Under the pieces are notes generated by a model. It made no database searches and was not told the origin of the DNA. It worked only from the letters and a program-made list of their open reading frames with translations. Source: Arthrobacter sp. 24S4-2 (GTDB lineage Bacteria; Actinomycetota; Actinomycetes; Actinomycetales; Micrococcaceae). From it: a DNA stretch of 64,000 nucleotides. The DNA lies in NCBI RefSeq assembly GCF_005280255.1, contig NZ_CP040018.1, forward strand, positions 5,270,001 to 5,334,000. The letters are read 5' to 3'. A program made the position numbers and the translations under genes. Of this stretch, positions 35,515 through 42,708 are shown one piece after another (positions within the stretch are counted from its first letter, which is position 1; the number at the start of each line of letters is the position of its first letter).

Positions 35515-36681
35515 TCAGGCGTCCTTTCGGTTGGCTGTGACCAGGAGCCACAGCAGGAACGGGGCACCGAGGGCGCCGGTCACAACACCAACGGGAAGGA
35601 CCGTTCCGTCCAGCAGCAGGGGGGCGATGTTGGCGGCGAAGTAGTCCGCGGCGAGGACAAGCAGGGCACCGACGAACGCGCCGGCCGGGAGGCTGGCCTT
35701 GCCGGTGAAGCGGCGGGCGATTGGGCTCGCCAGGAAGGCCACGAATGCCACCGGCCCGGCTGCTGCCGTGGCCACCGCGGCCAGGGCGACGGCGGTGGCC
35801 ACGATGCCCAGCCGGGTGATGCCCACGCCGATGCCGAGTCCGGCGGCGGCGTCATCTCCGAGTTCAAGGATCCGGAGGGGGCCGGCGAGGAATGCGACGG
35901 CGGGCACCAGGACCACCAGCGCCAGGGCAAGGACCCCGGCGCGGTCCCAGCTGGTCGAGTTCAGCGATCCGTTCAGCCAGATCAGGGCTTCGGCCGCGGT
36001 GCGGATGTCGGTCCGCGTCATGAGGAAGTTGACCACGGCGTTCAGTGCCGCGGCGATGCCGATGCCTGCCAGGATGAGTCGGCTGCCGGCTGCGTTGCCT
36101 CGGTTGCCGCCGCCGGAGACGAGGGAACCGCTCCTGGAAATTGCGTAGATGACGACAGCCACGGCCATGGCCCCGCAGAGCGCAGCGCCCGAAACCGCCG
36201 CGCCGGACGCCCCGAAAACGACGAGCGCGGTGACCGCCGCCGCGCTGGCCCCGTAGCTGATGCCGATGACGTCGGGGCTGGCCAGCGGGTTGCGCAGCAT
36301 GGTCTGGAACAGCGTGCCCGAGAGCCCGAAGGCAATGCCGATCATGGTGCCGATGACCGCCCGCGGCAGCTTGTTTTCCATCACGATGAAGCTGGCGCCG
36401 GGAATCTTCTCGCCGCCCGTGAGGTGCGCGGTAAGGATTTTGAAGAAATCAGGGATGGTGACGGTGTAGCTGCCCAGCAGGATGCTGACGGCGAGGAGCA
36501 CCACAGCGGCGAACGCCAGGATTACGGTGCGGTTCAGGACGATCCGGCCCAAGCCGCGAGCGCGAACTGGCAGATAATGCCCTGCTGGCGCGGTTTTGAG
36601 GGCATTATCTGCCAGTTCGCGCCCTGCGGGGGCGTTGTCTCCCAGCCCGTGCCCAACGTTGGCCAGGTCTGCCTTGCTCAC
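35515..36681 (-). CDS. FecCD-family siderophore permease (second)
   Basis: About 388 residues. Membrane helices begin near residue 55 (RTVILAFAAVVLLAVSI), with family motifs PRAVIGTMIGIAFGLSGTLFQ and RNPLASPDVIGISYGA, and the end ALGAPFLLWLLV. I choose the GTG at 36681, which overlaps the stop of the preceding permease (GTGA) and has a GGGGG ribosome site. The N-terminus before the first helix is unusually long and is partly encoded by a 24-bp inverted repeat that looks like an inserted element. It pairs with the upstream permease to form the membrane channel. Confidence 0.9.
   Translation of the reverse strand: MSKADLANVGHGLGDNAPAGRELADNALKTAPAGHYLPVRARGLGRIVLNRTVILAFAAVVLLAVSILLGSYTVTIPDFFKILTAHLTGGEKIPGASFIVMENKLPRAVIGTMIGIAFGLSGTLFQTMLRNPLASPDVIGISYGASAAAVTALVVFGASGAAVSGAALCGAMAVAVVIYAISRSGSLVSGGGNRGNAAGSRLILAGIGIAAALNAVVNFLMTRTDIRTAAEALIWLNGSLNSTSWDRAGVLALALVVLVPAVAFLAGPLRILELGDDAAAGLGIGVGITRLGIVATAVALAAVATAAAGPVAFVAFLASPIARRFTGKASLPAGAFVGALLVLAADYFAANIAPLLLDGTVLPVGVVTGALGAPFLLWLLVTANRKDA
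36560..36622. repeat. 24-bp inverted repeat inside the permease N-terminus
   Basis: The arms 36560-36583 and 36599-36622 are perfect complements (GCGCGAACTGGCAGATAATG plus CCCT), with a 15-base loop. It looks like a REP/MITE-type palindromic unit. It keeps the reading frame and encodes GRELADNALKTAPAGHYLPV. Confidence 0.85.
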
Positions 36682-37745
36682 AGCCCGGCCCCCTTTCCGC
36701 GGCGGACCAGCCACACGAAGACAGGCGCACCCACGAGGGCCGTCATGATGCCCGCGGGGACTTCGCCGGGCAGCAGGATGACACGGCCCGCCACGTCCGA
36801 AAGCAGGAGCAGCGCCGGCGCCAGGACCAGTGAGAAGGGCAGGATCCAGCGGTAGTCCGGGCCGGTCAGGAAGCGGACGGCGTGCGGAACCACCAGGCCG
36901 ACGAATCCGATCGGCCCGGCCAGCGCCGTGGCCGAGCCGCAGAGCAGCACGATGCCCAGTGCGGTGATGCCGCGGGCAAGGCCGACGCGCTGGCCCAGTC
37001 CCCGGGCGATGTCGTCCCCGAGGGCAAGGCTGTTCAGGATCCGTCCGGTGAAGAGGACAATCAGCGCCCCGGCGGCCAGGAACGGCAGCCCGGGCAGCAC
37101 TACAGACCAGTCCCGGCCGGCGATCCCGCCGACCTGCCAGAAACGGAAGCGGTCCAGGGTGTCCTGGCTGGAGATCAGGATGACGTTCATCAGCGAGTAC
37201 AGTCCGGCGCTCAGTGCCGCGCCGGCGAGGGCGAGTTTGACCGGCGTCGCCCCGTCCCGCCCCATGGAGGCGATCAGATAGACGACGACGGCGGCCACTG
37301 CGGAGCCAATGAACGCGAACCAGATATAGCCGGTCAGGGACGAAACGCCGAAAACGTAGATGCCGGTGACCACGGCGAGCGCAGCGCCCGCGTTGACGCC
37401 GATGATGCCGGGGTCTGCGAGCGGGTTGCGGGCCACGCCCTGCATGGCCGCGCCGGCGAGCCCCAGGGCGCCGCCGGCGACCAGTCCCAGCACGGTGCGG
37501 GGGATGCGGGCGTGGATGACGGCGTGGTTGCCGTCGGTGGGGTCGAACTGCGTGAGTGCCTGCCAGACGGTACCAAGGGGAACCCCGCGGGCACCGACAG
37601 CCAGGGACGCCGCACAGACCAGGACAAGCACGACGACGGCGGCCAGCAGCCAGGCAGCCTGCTTCGCGGCGGATTTCTTCCCGGTGCGGACCGAAGGTGC
37701 GCTGAGCGCACTGGCGGCGGGCGCCGTCGTCGTACTTTTCATCAT
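36678..37745 (-). CDS. FecCD-family siderophore permease (first)
   Basis: 355 residues with about nine to ten helices. FecCD landmarks are ARIPRTVLGLVAGGALGLAGAAMQGVARNPLADPGIIGVNAGAA (seen in parts), LCGSATALAGPIGFVGLVVPH and LPGEVPAGIMTALVGAPVF. An Ala-rich basic N-terminus (SVRTGKKSAAKQ) precedes the first helix. It follows the binding-protein gene by nine bases and overlaps the second permease by four. Confidence 0.93.
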   Translation of the reverse strand: MMKSTTTAPAASALSAPSVRTGKKSAAKQAAWLLAAVVVLVLVCAASLAVGARGVPLGTVWQALTQFDPTDGNHAVIHARIPRTVLGLVAGGALGLAGAAMQGVARNPLADPGIIGVNAGAALAVVTGIYVFGVSSLTGYIWFAFIGSAVAAVVVYLIASMGRDGATPVKLALAGAALSAGLYSLMNVILISSQDTLDRFRFWQVGGIAGRDWSVVLPGLPFLAAGALIVLFTGRILNSLALGDDIARGLGQRVGLARGITALGIVLLCGSATALAGPIGFVGLVVPHAVRFLTGPDYRWILPFSLVLAPALLLLSDVAGRVILLPGEVPAGIMTALVGAPVFVWLVRRGKGAGL

Positions 37746-37754
37746 GGAAAGGCC

Positions 37755-38906
37755 TTACTTCGCTGCGGCAGAGACTTTATCCGCTGCGCTGGCCAGCTGC
37801 GGCAGGAACGTGTCCAGCGACCACGGCAGGCTCAGCGGGGAGGAAGCGGAGACGGATAGCGTGAGCGTGTTGTCCGAGTCGGCAACCAGGGCGCCGCTCT
37901 TGATGGCCGGGATCTGGCCAAGCAGGGGGTCGGCCTTGATGGAGTCGGCGGTGGCCGCATCCGGCACCCAGGTCACGAAAATGTCCGACTTGAGCTCGTT
38001 GGCCTTTTCGGCGGACCACGGGATGAAGAATTCCTTGGAGCCCTTCGAGTTGTCCTCCACAACGGAGGCGAGCTTCATGCCGATTTCGCTGAGGAAGCGC
38101 GGACGGTTGTCGTTGGCGGTGTAGACGTTGACGCCGTCGCTCCTGTCCGGCTCCAGGTTGCCGTAGATGAAGGACTTTCCGGCGATCTGCGGGTACTTGG
38201 AGACCTTGTCCTTGATGGTGGCTTCAGTATCCGAAACCAGCTTGGTGGCCTCGGCTTCCTTGCCCAGGGCCTTGCCGATGATGGTGGTGGAGTCCTGCCA
38301 GGAGGTGCCGTAGGCGATCTCCGGGTGCGCCACGACCGGGGCGATTTCGCTGAGCTTCCTGTAGTCCTCCTCGGTCAGGCCGGAGTAGGCACCCAGGATG
38401 ACGTCCGGGTTGAGCTTGGCGATCTCGGTGAAGTTAATGCCGTCAGCCTCGGAGAACTGGACGGGGGCCTTGTCCGAACCGAAGCCGGCGCCGAGCTTCT
38501 CCAGCGCGGCGTCCTTCCACGGGGTGGAGCCGTTGTCGTTGCCGCCCCATTCATTCTTGGGGACGCCCACGGGAACCACGCCGAGGGCGATGGCGACATC
38601 GTCGTTGACCCAGGAAATGGTGACCACGCGCTTGGGCTGTTCCTTGATGGTGGTCCCGCCGAAGACGTGCTGGATGGTCACCGGGAACTGCGAGCTGGCG
38701 GACTGGCTGGCTGCTGCGCTGCCGGAGCCGGATGCCGCCGGGCCGGTGGAGCATGCTGTGAGCGAGAGGGCAGCTGCGGCCAGGACGGCCGTTGCCTTGC
38801 CGGCTGTCTTGAGCAGCGTGCGGCGGGACGGGCCGGCGGCGACGCCGCTGTGGCCGGCTGCGAAGCCGCTGCCGGCGCCCGGGCCGGAGAAGAAGGGGGA
38901 AGTCAC
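37755..38906 (-). CDS. siderophore-binding lipoprotein of ABC transporter
   Basis: 383 residues. A twin-arginine-type signal (RRTLLKTAGKATAVLAAAAL) ends in the lipobox LTAC, so it is probably a Tat-exported lipoprotein. A Ser/Ala linker leads to a class III periplasmic-binding domain: RVVTISWVNDDVAIALGVVPVGVP, KLNPDVILGAYSGLTEEDY, LPWSLDTFLPQL. It captures iron-siderophore complexes outside the cell. First gene of the operon binding protein-permease-permease-ATPase-reductase, with an IdeR-like box just upstream. Confidence 0.93.
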   Translation of the reverse strand: MTSPFFSGPGAGSGFAAGHSGVAAGPSRRTLLKTAGKATAVLAAAALSLTACSTGPAASGSGSAAASQSASSQFPVTIQHVFGGTTIKEQPKRVVTISWVNDDVAIALGVVPVGVPKNEWGGNDNGSTPWKDAALEKLGAGFGSDKAPVQFSEADGINFTEIAKLNPDVILGAYSGLTEEDYRKLSEIAPVVAHPEIAYGTSWQDSTTIIGKALGKEAEATKLVSDTEATIKDKVSKYPQIAGKSFIYGNLEPDRSDGVNVYTANDNRPRFLSEIGMKLASVVEDNSKGSKEFFIPWSAEKANELKSDIFVTWVPDAATADSIKADPLLGQIPAIKSGALVADSDNTLTLSVSASSPLSLPWSLDTFLPQLASAADKVSAAAK

Positions 38907-38930
38907 GGAACTCCTTAGGTGAATGATGCG

Positions 38931-38957
38931 AACCTAAGTAAGGTTAGCCTATCCTTC
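38931..38957 (-). promoter_or_regulatory. IdeR/DmdR (DtxR-family) iron box
   Basis: TAAGGTTAGCCTATCCTTC at 38939-38957 matches the 19-bp consensus TTAGGTTAGSCTAACCTAA at about 15 positions. A second overlapping palindrome, AACCTAAGTAAGGTT, covers 38931-38945. It lies about 25-50 bases before the binding-protein start, so iron-loaded regulator should repress the whole uptake operon. Confidence 0.8.
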
Positions 38958-39076
38958 AATGAATTACGGAACGTTTGCGTAACGTAATTGCCTCGGTCAT
39001 GCGTTGATTGCGGATCGATCGCGAGGGCCGCCGGGCAAAAGTGAGCCTTCACACCCAGAAATCTGTTGATGGCCCC

Positions 39077-39123
39077 GGGTGAACAATGGTTCACTCTTAT
39101 AGAGAGTAAACGCGCGTTCACCC
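39077..39123 (+). promoter_or_regulatory. operator/promoter region of the MFS-TetR pair
   Basis: GTTCACTCT (39089-39097) and AGAGTAAAC (39103-39111) form an imperfect palindrome around TATAG. A wider pair, GGGTGAAC (39077) and GTTCACCC (39116-39123), encloses it. Nested palindromes overlapping a TATAGA box are what a TetR-type repressor site looks like. Confidence 0.55.
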
Positions 39124-39154
39124 CTTGTGGCCGCCTCACGCCCAGAAGGCCCCC

Positions 39155-41125
39155 ATGTCACAACCCCGCAGTAGATCCCTGTCCCCCGGCGCCATCACGG
39201 CCGTCCTCGCGCTGAGCGGAACCGTGGTGGCATTAATGCAGACCCTCGTGGTGCCGCTCCTTCCGGACTTTCCCAAGATCCTCGGAGTAACGGCCGACGA
39301 CGCCTCCTGGCTGGTGACCGCCACCCTGCTCTCCAGCGCCGTGGCCACGCCCATCGTGTCCCGCAGCGCGGACATGTACGGCAAGCGCAAAATGATGGTG
39401 ATGTGCCTCGCCATCATGGTGGCCGGCTCCATCGTCGCGGCAGTCGGGGGCAGCTTCCTCTGGCTCATCATCGGCCGGGCACTGCAGGGCTTCTCCTCGG
39501 CCCTGATTCCCGTCGGCATCAGCATCATGCGCGACGAACTGCCCAAGGAAAAAATGGGGTCCGCTGTCGCCCTCATGAGTGCCACGCTGGGCATCGGCAG
39601 CGCCCTGGGCCTTCCGCTGGCGGGGCTGCTCTATGAGGGCCTCGGCTGGGAGTCCATCTTCTGGGTCTCCGGCGCCGCGGGCACACTGCTGCTCGCCGCC
39701 GTCGTACTGGTGGTTCCCGAATCCAAAGTGCGCACGCCGGGCCGCTTCGACTACCTCGGCGCGGTGGTGCTCTCCGCAGCCCTGGCCGCCCTGCTCCTGG
39801 CCATCTCCAAGGGCGGCTCATGGGGCTGGAGCTCCGAGCCCGTGCTGCTGCTGTTCCTCGCCTCCGCGATCCTCCTGGCCATCTGGGTGCCCTACGAGCT
39901 GAAGGTCAGCCAGCCGATGGTGGACCTCCGGACCTCCGGCCGGCGCCCCGTCCTCCTGACCAACCTTGCCTCGCTGCTGGTGGGCTTCGCCATGTTCGCC
40001 AACATGCTGCTCACCACCCAGCAACTCCAGCTGCCCACGTCCACCGGCTACGGTTTCCAGCTGAACGTTATTACTGCGGGCCTGTGCATGGTCCCGTCCG
40101 GCCTGGCCATGGTGGTGTTTGCCCCCGTTTCCGGCGGGATCATCCGGCGGTTCGGCGGGAAGTCTGCGCTGATCTCGGGTGCCGCCGTCATGGTGGCGGG
40201 CTACGTGGCGCGCGTTTTCTTCTGGGACTCCATCGCCTGGGTAATCATCGGATCCACGGTGGTGAGCATCGGCACAGCCATTGCCTACGCCGCGATGCCC
40301 ACCCTGATCATGGGCGCCGTGCCAATCACTGAAACGGCGTCCGCCAACGGACTCAACAGCCTGGTGCGGTCCATTGGAACCTCGACGTCGAGTGCGGCCG
40401 TCGCCGCCGTCCTCACCTCTGTGACCATCACCGTGGGCTCCGCCCGGCTGCCATCCTTCGAGGCGTTCAAGGACGTCTTCTGGATGGCGGCCCTGGCTTC
40501 CACCGCTTCCATGGTTGCCGCCGTGTTCATTCCGAGGGCCGCGACCGCCGCCAAGGCAGCAATCCCGGCTCCGCCCGCCACCGAACTGGTGGTACAGGGG
40601 CGCGTCCTGACTGCCGACCGCCGCCCGGTCACTCCCGCCGTCGTGACCGTCCTGCAGACCAGCGGCGAGCCCGTGGACTGGAGCCGGGTGGACAGCGACG
40701 GCAACTATTCGGTGGCCCTGCCCGGTGCGGGGAAGTACCTGATGGTGGCCAACGCCGCAGGCTGGGCGCCGATGGCCGAGGTCTTCGATTTCGACGGGCG
40801 GACCCTGCAGCAGAACTTCCACCTGGATGACCGCCTGGAGCTGGGTGGAACCGCAACAGTGGCTGGCGCCGCGCTGCCGGACGCCGTCATAACGCTGCTG
40901 CAGGCCTCCGGTGAACATGTGGCAACCACCCGGACCGGTGCCTCGGGCAGGTATTCGCTACCGCTTCCCCTCGCCGGGCGCTATATAGTGACCCTCCTGC
41001 ACCCCGCGACCCATCAGGCCATGGCGCGGAAACTGGCCGTGGACAACCGATCGGTCACGGCGGACCTTGCCATGGACGCTCCGGCCGCACAAGACGTCAC
41101 CGCCGGAAAGCTGGTGGACGCGTGA
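39155..41125 (+). CDS. MFS drug/metabolite exporter with C-terminal carboxypeptidase-regulatory-like domains
   Basis: 656 residues. The first ~455 are a DHA2-type major facilitator with many helices: VVPLLPDFPKILGVTADDAS, the loop 2-3 motif SRSADMYGKRKMM, and motif C-like GIGSALGLPLAGLLYE. Two soluble beta-sandwich repeats follow (VVQGRVLTADRRPVTPAVV... and GGTATVAGAALPDAVITLL...), each with the GxYS(V/L)(A/P)LP pattern of CarboxypepD_reg domains. I start at the ATG at 39155, preceded by AGAAGG. The TetR gene overlaps by four bases, so the pump is probably controlled by its own repressor. The substrate is unknown; siderophore export is possible given the divergent uptake operon. Confidence 0.85.
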   Translation: MSQPRSRSLSPGAITAVLALSGTVVALMQTLVVPLLPDFPKILGVTADDASWLVTATLLSSAVATPIVSRSADMYGKRKMMVMCLAIMVAGSIVAAVGGSFLWLIIGRALQGFSSALIPVGISIMRDELPKEKMGSAVALMSATLGIGSALGLPLAGLLYEGLGWESIFWVSGAAGTLLLAAVVLVVPESKVRTPGRFDYLGAVVLSAALAALLLAISKGGSWGWSSEPVLLLFLASAILLAIWVPYELKVSQPMVDLRTSGRRPVLLTNLASLLVGFAMFANMLLTTQQLQLPTSTGYGFQLNVITAGLCMVPSGLAMVVFAPVSGGIIRRFGGKSALISGAAVMVAGYVARVFFWDSIAWVIIGSTVVSIGTAIAYAAMPTLIMGAVPITETASANGLNSLVRSIGTSTSSAAVAAVLTSVTITVGSARLPSFEAFKDVFWMAALASTASMVAAVFIPRAATAAKAAIPAPPATELVVQGRVLTADRRPVTPAVVTVLQTSGEPVDWSRVDSDGNYSVALPGAGKYLMVANAAGWAPMAEVFDFDGRTLQQNFHLDDRLELGGTATVAGAALPDAVITLLQASGEHVATTRTGASGRYSLPLPLAGRYIVTLLHPATHQAMARKLAVDNRSVTADLAMDAPAAQDVTAGKLVDA

Positions 41126-41679
41126 GCGCGGCGGCGGTTTCCAGCCGCGACGCGATCCTGGATTCGGCCGGGAGGCTGTTCGGCGAGCGCGGCTACCGCG
41201 GCGTGACGGTCCGCGACATCGCCTCGGACGCCGGGGTGTCCGCTGCCCTTGTGATGAAACTGTTCGGCTCCAAGGAGAAACTCTTCGCTGCCGCCAAGCC
41301 GGACGAATCGCTCCTGTCCGATCTCGACGTTCCCGCCGCCGAACTGGGAGGCACGCTGGTGTTCCGTGTACTGATGCGCCGGGAGCGCGGGCTCAAGGAA
41401 CCCTGGGCCATGATCCCGTTCACCATCCAGGACTCCCCCACGCCCGACACCGCCCGCTCGGAAACGCGCGAACGGTATCTCGCCAGCATCGCCGGACTGA
41501 TTGAGGACACGACGCCGGAGCGGCGTTACGCTTCCACCGTCGTCGCGCTCATGACCGGTTTCGGTGAGGCGGTGCGTACCCTCGGCATGTTCGATGGCTG
41601 GGACTTCGACGAACTGGTTGCCCACTACGGGGCGATCGTCCAGGCGCAGATCGACGCCTGCCAGGCACACCGCCCGTGA
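41122..41679 (+). CDS. TetR-family transcriptional regulator
   Basis: 185 residues. The helix-turn-helix is GVTVRDIASDAGVSAALVMKLFGSKEKLF, seen in parts around residues 26-54. The C-terminal ligand domain (YASTVVALMTGFGEAVRTLG) is family-typical. The GTG start overlaps the MFS stop (GTGA), so the two are cotranslated. It likely represses the pair through the palindromes at 39077-39123. Confidence 0.9.
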   Translation: MSAAAVSSRDAILDSAGRLFGERGYRGVTVRDIASDAGVSAALVMKLFGSKEKLFAAAKPDESLLSDLDVPAAELGGTLVFRVLMRRERGLKEPWAMIPFTIQDSPTPDTARSETRERYLASIAGLIEDTTPERRYASTVVALMTGFGEAVRTLGMFDGWDFDELVAHYGAIVQAQIDACQAHRP

Positions 41680-41689
41680 CGCTCTCCCA
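41679..41689 (-). repeat. single core of the 32-bp repeat family
   Basis: ACGCTCTCCCA, reverse complement of TGGGAGAGCGT, starts on the last base of the TetR stop codon. No further unit follows in phase. Confidence 0.6.
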
Positions 41690-41833
41690 CCTTCTGCCGC
41701 CTTTCCCCCAAAGGCATTCCCCAACATCCCGTGTCCGCGTTGCCGGGAGGGCCGGGATTTGGGAGGATGGCTGGGCGGGCCGCTGGCGCCCGGCCATAAG
41801 GCGATTCGGATCGAATCGGCCGGTAACGAGGGG

Positions 41834-41947
41834 ATGAGCATGCTGAAGACCGTTGAGGTCATCGCAGCCGTGGGAAGCGGGGCGGCCGCAATGGCCTGCT
41901 TTGCGTCCGCCGCGACGTCAGCCTTCCCCCGCCGGATCAGCTTCTAG
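41834..41947 (+). CDS. possible small membrane peptide
   Basis: 37 residues (MSMLKTVEVIAAVGSGAAAMACFASAATSA plus seven, seen as a short hydrophobic segment and a basic end RRISF). GAGGGG precedes the first ATG too closely but suits the ATG at 41840. Without homologues I cannot tell whether it is translated. It fills part of an otherwise empty 380-base gap. Confidence 0.3.
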   Translation: MSMLKTVEVIAAVGSGAAAMACFASAATSAFPRRISF

Positions 41948-42058
41948 CCGTCCCAAAGTGCAATGCCCAGGGCTGGGCTTCCTTTAGAGTGCGTGGATTC
42001 TGCTGACACCAACCGTCATTTCCCCTAAGGAACCACACGACTTCGAAAGCTCACAGCC

Positions 42059-42553
42059 ATGCAAAAAATCACTGCCCGGCAGATCCGTTCATCCTTCGTA
42101 AATGCCAGCCGTTCCGAGGCAGCAAAGATGTCCTTGCCCCGCGACTTCGACACCCTGGACTGGGACAGCCTGGACTTCCTCGGGTGGCGGGACCACAAGA
42201 TGCCGCTCCGCGGGTATCTCGTTCTGCCTGGCCAGGGAGGCCTCACGGGGATCATGCTCCGTGCCCCTGAAGGCGGAGCAAAGAAAAGCCGTTCCGTGCT
42301 CTGCGAGCTCTGCCGCGACGTGTTCTCCAAAGATGACGTGCTGATGTGGGTTGCCAAACGCGCCGGACAGTCCGGCAGGGACGGCAACACCGTGGGGACG
42401 CTTATCTGCGCCGATTTCCTCTGCTGCGGCAACGTCCGCGTGGAGCCACCGGCCAACGAGATCAACCCGGACCCGGCCGCCGTCGTACTTCGACAGATTG
42501 ACGGGCTGAAAGCCCGGACCGGCCTGTTCCTGGACCGGGTTCAGGGACGCTAG
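42059..42553 (+). CDS. FBP-domain protein (treble-clef zinc finger, FusB/EF-G-binding type)
   Basis: 164 residues. The C-terminal half has the zinc-finger cysteines CELC and, about 45 residues on, CADFLCC. The N-terminal half starts ITARQIRSSFVNASRSEA and has DFLGWRDHK. This matches the actinobacterial FBP_C family, distantly related to FusB, which binds elongation factor G. A direct role in translation or fusidate tolerance is not shown by the sequence. It converges on jetC. Confidence 0.7.
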   Translation: MQKITARQIRSSFVNASRSEAAKMSLPRDFDTLDWDSLDFLGWRDHKMPLRGYLVLPGQGGLTGIMLRAPEGGAKKSRSVLCELCRDVFSKDDVLMWVAKRAGQSGRDGNTVGTLICADFLCCGNVRVEPPANEINPDPAAVVLRQIDGLKARTGLFLDRVQGR

Positions 42554-42580
42554 CGTCGCACGCACTTCCGCCTCAGCCGC

Positions 42581-42675
42581 GGACGCTCCCTCACCCCCCG
42601 TGGGAGAGCGTCCGTGGAAACCCTGCGAAAAGTGAGAGAGCGTCGGCCGATTCGCTGCAGGAAGTGAGAGAGCGT
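42581..42675. repeat. 32-bp periodic repeat array with hairpin
   Basis: Forward cores TGNGAGAGCGT start at 42601, 42633 and 42665, exactly 32 apart. One reverse core (ACGCTCCCTCA, 42583-42593) pairs with the first forward core: arms 42581-42594 and 42600-42613 match at 12 of 14 positions around a 5-base loop. This hairpin may end transcription of the convergent FBP and jetC genes. Confidence 0.85.
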
Positions 42676-42708
42676 CCTGATGGGCGGGCCGGGTTATGCG
42701 CGCGGGGG

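Noticed and set aside
35239..36855. 538-codon rightward open frame opposite the siderophore permease
   Set aside because: Shadow of three overlapping transporter genes with clear family motifs on the minus strand.
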